A stretch of 64,000 nt of DNA, from contig JAYKKI010000087.1 in NCBI GenBank assembly GCA_039881145.1, forward strand, positions 7,613,501 through 7,677,500, in the 5' to 3' direction. The DNA is from Druceiella hillmani. Lineage: Eukaryota; Arthropoda; Insecta; Lepidoptera; Hepialidae. A model generated the notes under the pieces. It was given only the letters and a program-made list of their open reading frames with translations, made no database searches and was not told the origin of the DNA. Below are positions 62,264 to 64,000 of this stretch, piece by piece (positions within the stretch are counted from its first letter, which is position 1; the number at the start of each line of letters is the position of its first letter). The position numbers were made by a program, and so were the translations under genes.

Positions 62264-62745
62264 AAGCCTTTTTTTTCCTAATAACGTTAATGAGATAGGT
62301 ACATTGCTGTAGGTAGTTTACAAAAGCTTGATATTAAATCTATTACATAGTAAGTAAGTATATAAACTACTATGAATTAACTATATCACTTTCTATAGGA
62401 ACCCCTCTCAGGTGAAGGCCTCTTTCAACTTTTGCCAATTATTTTTTTGATATCTTCATCCCAGCGTGCGAAAGGTCTCCCTCTGCAGCGTTTTCCTTCA
62501 GGACCTGACCAAGAAGTGATGTGGAGGTTTACAAATAAAATCAAAAATAAAATTGTAACGTGTCAAAGAAGTATGGAGGTAGTATGTTGAACATAAGGAA
62601 AATCCAAAAAATAAGGCACACTGACCTAAGATCCAGAACAAAAACAATAGATGCACTAAATCAAGCGCAAAAGCTAAAATGGAAGTGGGCTGGACATGTC
62701 GAGCTTCAAAGACGACAGATGGACAAAAAAAAAAAGAAAAAAATC
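62236..62745 (-). mobile_element. RTE-type LINE remnant with 5' inversion and (TTA)n tail
   Basis: On the minus strand the 3' part (62525 to 62405) reads 'ITSWSGPEGKRCRGRPFARW', 'DEDIKKIIGKS' and, one frame over, 'KEAFT'. This is the end of an RTE-like ORF2 protein. The adjoining segment 62545-62745 is inverted and reads on the plus strand 'MLNIRKIQKIRHTDLRSRTK' and 'AQKLKWKWAGHVELQRR', the block that normally comes just before. An inverted 5' segment joined to a sense 3' segment is the signature of twin priming during LINE insertion. The element ends on the left in about nine TTA units (62236-62263). Frames are broken by stops. Confidence 0.8.
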
Positions 62746-62761
62746 ATTCAATAGATAAGTT

Positions 62762-63598
62762 TAATGATTCAGGAGTAGTTATCCAATTTACGGCTCATAT
62801 GGCACTTAAGTCGGCGGAGAGAGCAGTGCGATGCATATATTTAAATACGAATCAATTAACTCTTGCTCGTCATGTGAGTTAGTGTATCGTAACATTACAG
62901 CAATATTAGTTCAGGCAAGATTTCATTGAGTGAAATGAATGATATAAATGTTAAACGATTTATTATGCGCGTCCAAAGTCTAAACTGCAGATATTACGCA
63001 CAAATATCGGTTGGGTAAATAATAAACACCACTCTCAATGTTTTTCTTCACAGAGCTAACTTTTCGTATAAATTATGTAGCAATTAATTTATTTTTGAAA
63101 CCGATGTGTTATAGGGCGTATAGGTGAAATAACAGATCTAATTATTATTAGACTCTTACAACACTAGCGACTTATTTTATTAAGTCGCTCAGAAAAGAAA
63201 TACATTTATTTGACATAAGTTTTGAAGATGTGACATTTATTAAAATGGTATCAACTGTTTGGCGGCCAAGATCGAAGTACAGTTTACAAATTTTGTTAGA
63301 TTTATAAAAAAAAATCGTTGCTTAAAATAAGATTATTTTATTGGCTAAACATCTCTCAAACCATTCGACCCGCCTTCGGGTTACACTTTGTAATCCCTTT
63401 TATTGCGCTTAATGAACAGCAAAGCTGACGAACACAATAAATAATGTAAGAAAATACATATTTATGGTGGCTTTCGATCTGTGCAGATATTAAGCACAGG
63501 AGGGTTTTCCAACTTTTATACAAATACAGTTTTACCGAGAGAGTTTTACAATAGGTAGCCAAATACGTGTTGTTTTAAATATTTTAGAGAATTTAATT
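62762..63598 (-). other. Possible BEL/Pao 3' LTR and flank
   Basis: If the BEL/Pao remnant at 63605 is read correctly, its 3' LTR would begin with TGTTAGG near 63605 and run left. The minus strand contains 'GCGCAATAAAAGGG' near 63400, a plausible LTR poly(A) signal. The inner end of the LTR is not defined because the 5' copy lies outside the window. 62762-63300 shows no other feature. Confidence 0.4.
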
Positions 63599-63604
63599 CC
63601 TAAC

Positions 63605-64000
63605 ATATCGCCTGCCTTGAACTAGCCATGTTCAATTAATTAATTACAAATATAAAGTTGATTGATGAATTATTCATATTCTCAAAACGGTTGATTACAT
63701 TTATCAATCATAAGTTATCGGTAAAGGAGCGATTCGGGATATAGATCGTTTATGAGTCGAGTCGGACAACACGAACTTCGCCATCGTCTCCTGGATGAAA
63801 GTCTATAATGCATCCAAGTGGATATTGTAAAGGTTTTTTCAGGAAAAACTAGCATACCGGCTCTTATTTTATGATATGTTTTACCATTTCATTTCTTACA
63901 TACCATTAGTTGATTCAAGTACTCCTTGTAACGTCTTTTCCAAAAGAGTTGTTTGATGTACTGAATATGTTGCCAGCTTGATAGTCGATTCATTGCGTTA
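63605..64000 (-). pseudogene. BEL/Pao retrotransposon, integrase C-terminal domain and 3' end
   Basis: The minus strand opens at the window edge with 'NRLSSWQHIQYIKQLFWKRR' and 'YKEYLNQL', then after a stop and frame changes 'PLGCIIDFHPGDDGEVRVVR'. These are the blocks of the domain that ends BEL/Pao polyproteins (DUF5641 type), 'LxRWxxxQxxxxxFWxRW..EYL' and 'PLGRIxxxHPGxDGxVRVV'. A 'CAAGGCAGGCGATATGTTAGG' region near 63605-63620 resembles the purine tract and LTR start of this superfamily. The element continues beyond the right edge, and the visible coding part is already broken. Confidence 0.78.

Overview
This window looks like intergenic DNA from an insect nuclear genome, most likely a butterfly or moth. 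It is strongly AT-rich, contains no intact host gene that I can recognise, and is packed with decayed transposable elements. The Lepidoptera call is from memory of typical repeats, not a search. It rests on a TIR element ending in 'accgacttcaaaat' (40500-40728), two copies of a repeat that opens 'agagt(t)cc/tcatac..aaagga' and continues with a GTCTGTCTG run (21018-21525, 30056-30500), SINE/LINE tails of the type 'caataagNCCGCC', and RTE-type LINE C-termini.

Layout. 3-1144: decayed P-element/THAP9-like transposase (+). 1508-1817: two hairpin repeats. 6707-10808: a nearly complete Ty1/copia retrotransposon (-) with 123-bp LTRs about 98% identical, a copia-type primer binding site and a purine tract, but with gag-pol broken by several frameshifts and deletions. 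10926-29290: sparse DNA with three copies of a tRNA-derived SINE family, a 42-bp perfect hairpin (25209-25319) and the first Lepidoptera-type repeat. 30056-41030: the second copy of that repeat, a LINE tail, the hairpin family and the 229-bp TIR element. 42998-43980: decayed piggyBac transposase (+). 45400-49245: three more copies of a roughly 265-bp palindromic family (others at 17407 and 37735) and a Jockey/CR1-like LINE 3' end (46936-47535). 53055-54775: two RTE-type LINE remnants and a 114-bp tandem repeat grown from an RTE tail. 55531-60020: a 4.5-kb inverted duplication with arms of about 1.8 kb. Its spacer holds a terminal-exon-like block with a splice acceptor, a conserved-looking reading frame and a poly(A) signal. 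62236-62745: an RTE remnant arranged as a 5' inversion, as left by twin priming. 63605-64000: the 3' end of a BEL/Pao retrotransposon running off the right edge.

About eighteen long (TA)n tracts punctuate the window. Several abut repeat ends, and the copia element inserted into one of them. Nothing forms a gene network. The history is layered invasion by P, piggyBac, copia, BEL/Pao, RTE, Jockey/CR1 and SINE elements followed by decay. The items most worth following are the inverted duplication with the exon-like spacer, the palindromic hairpin family, and the contradiction between young LTRs and a wrecked coding region in the copia element. All family assignments come from reading translated motifs by eye; no database search was run.
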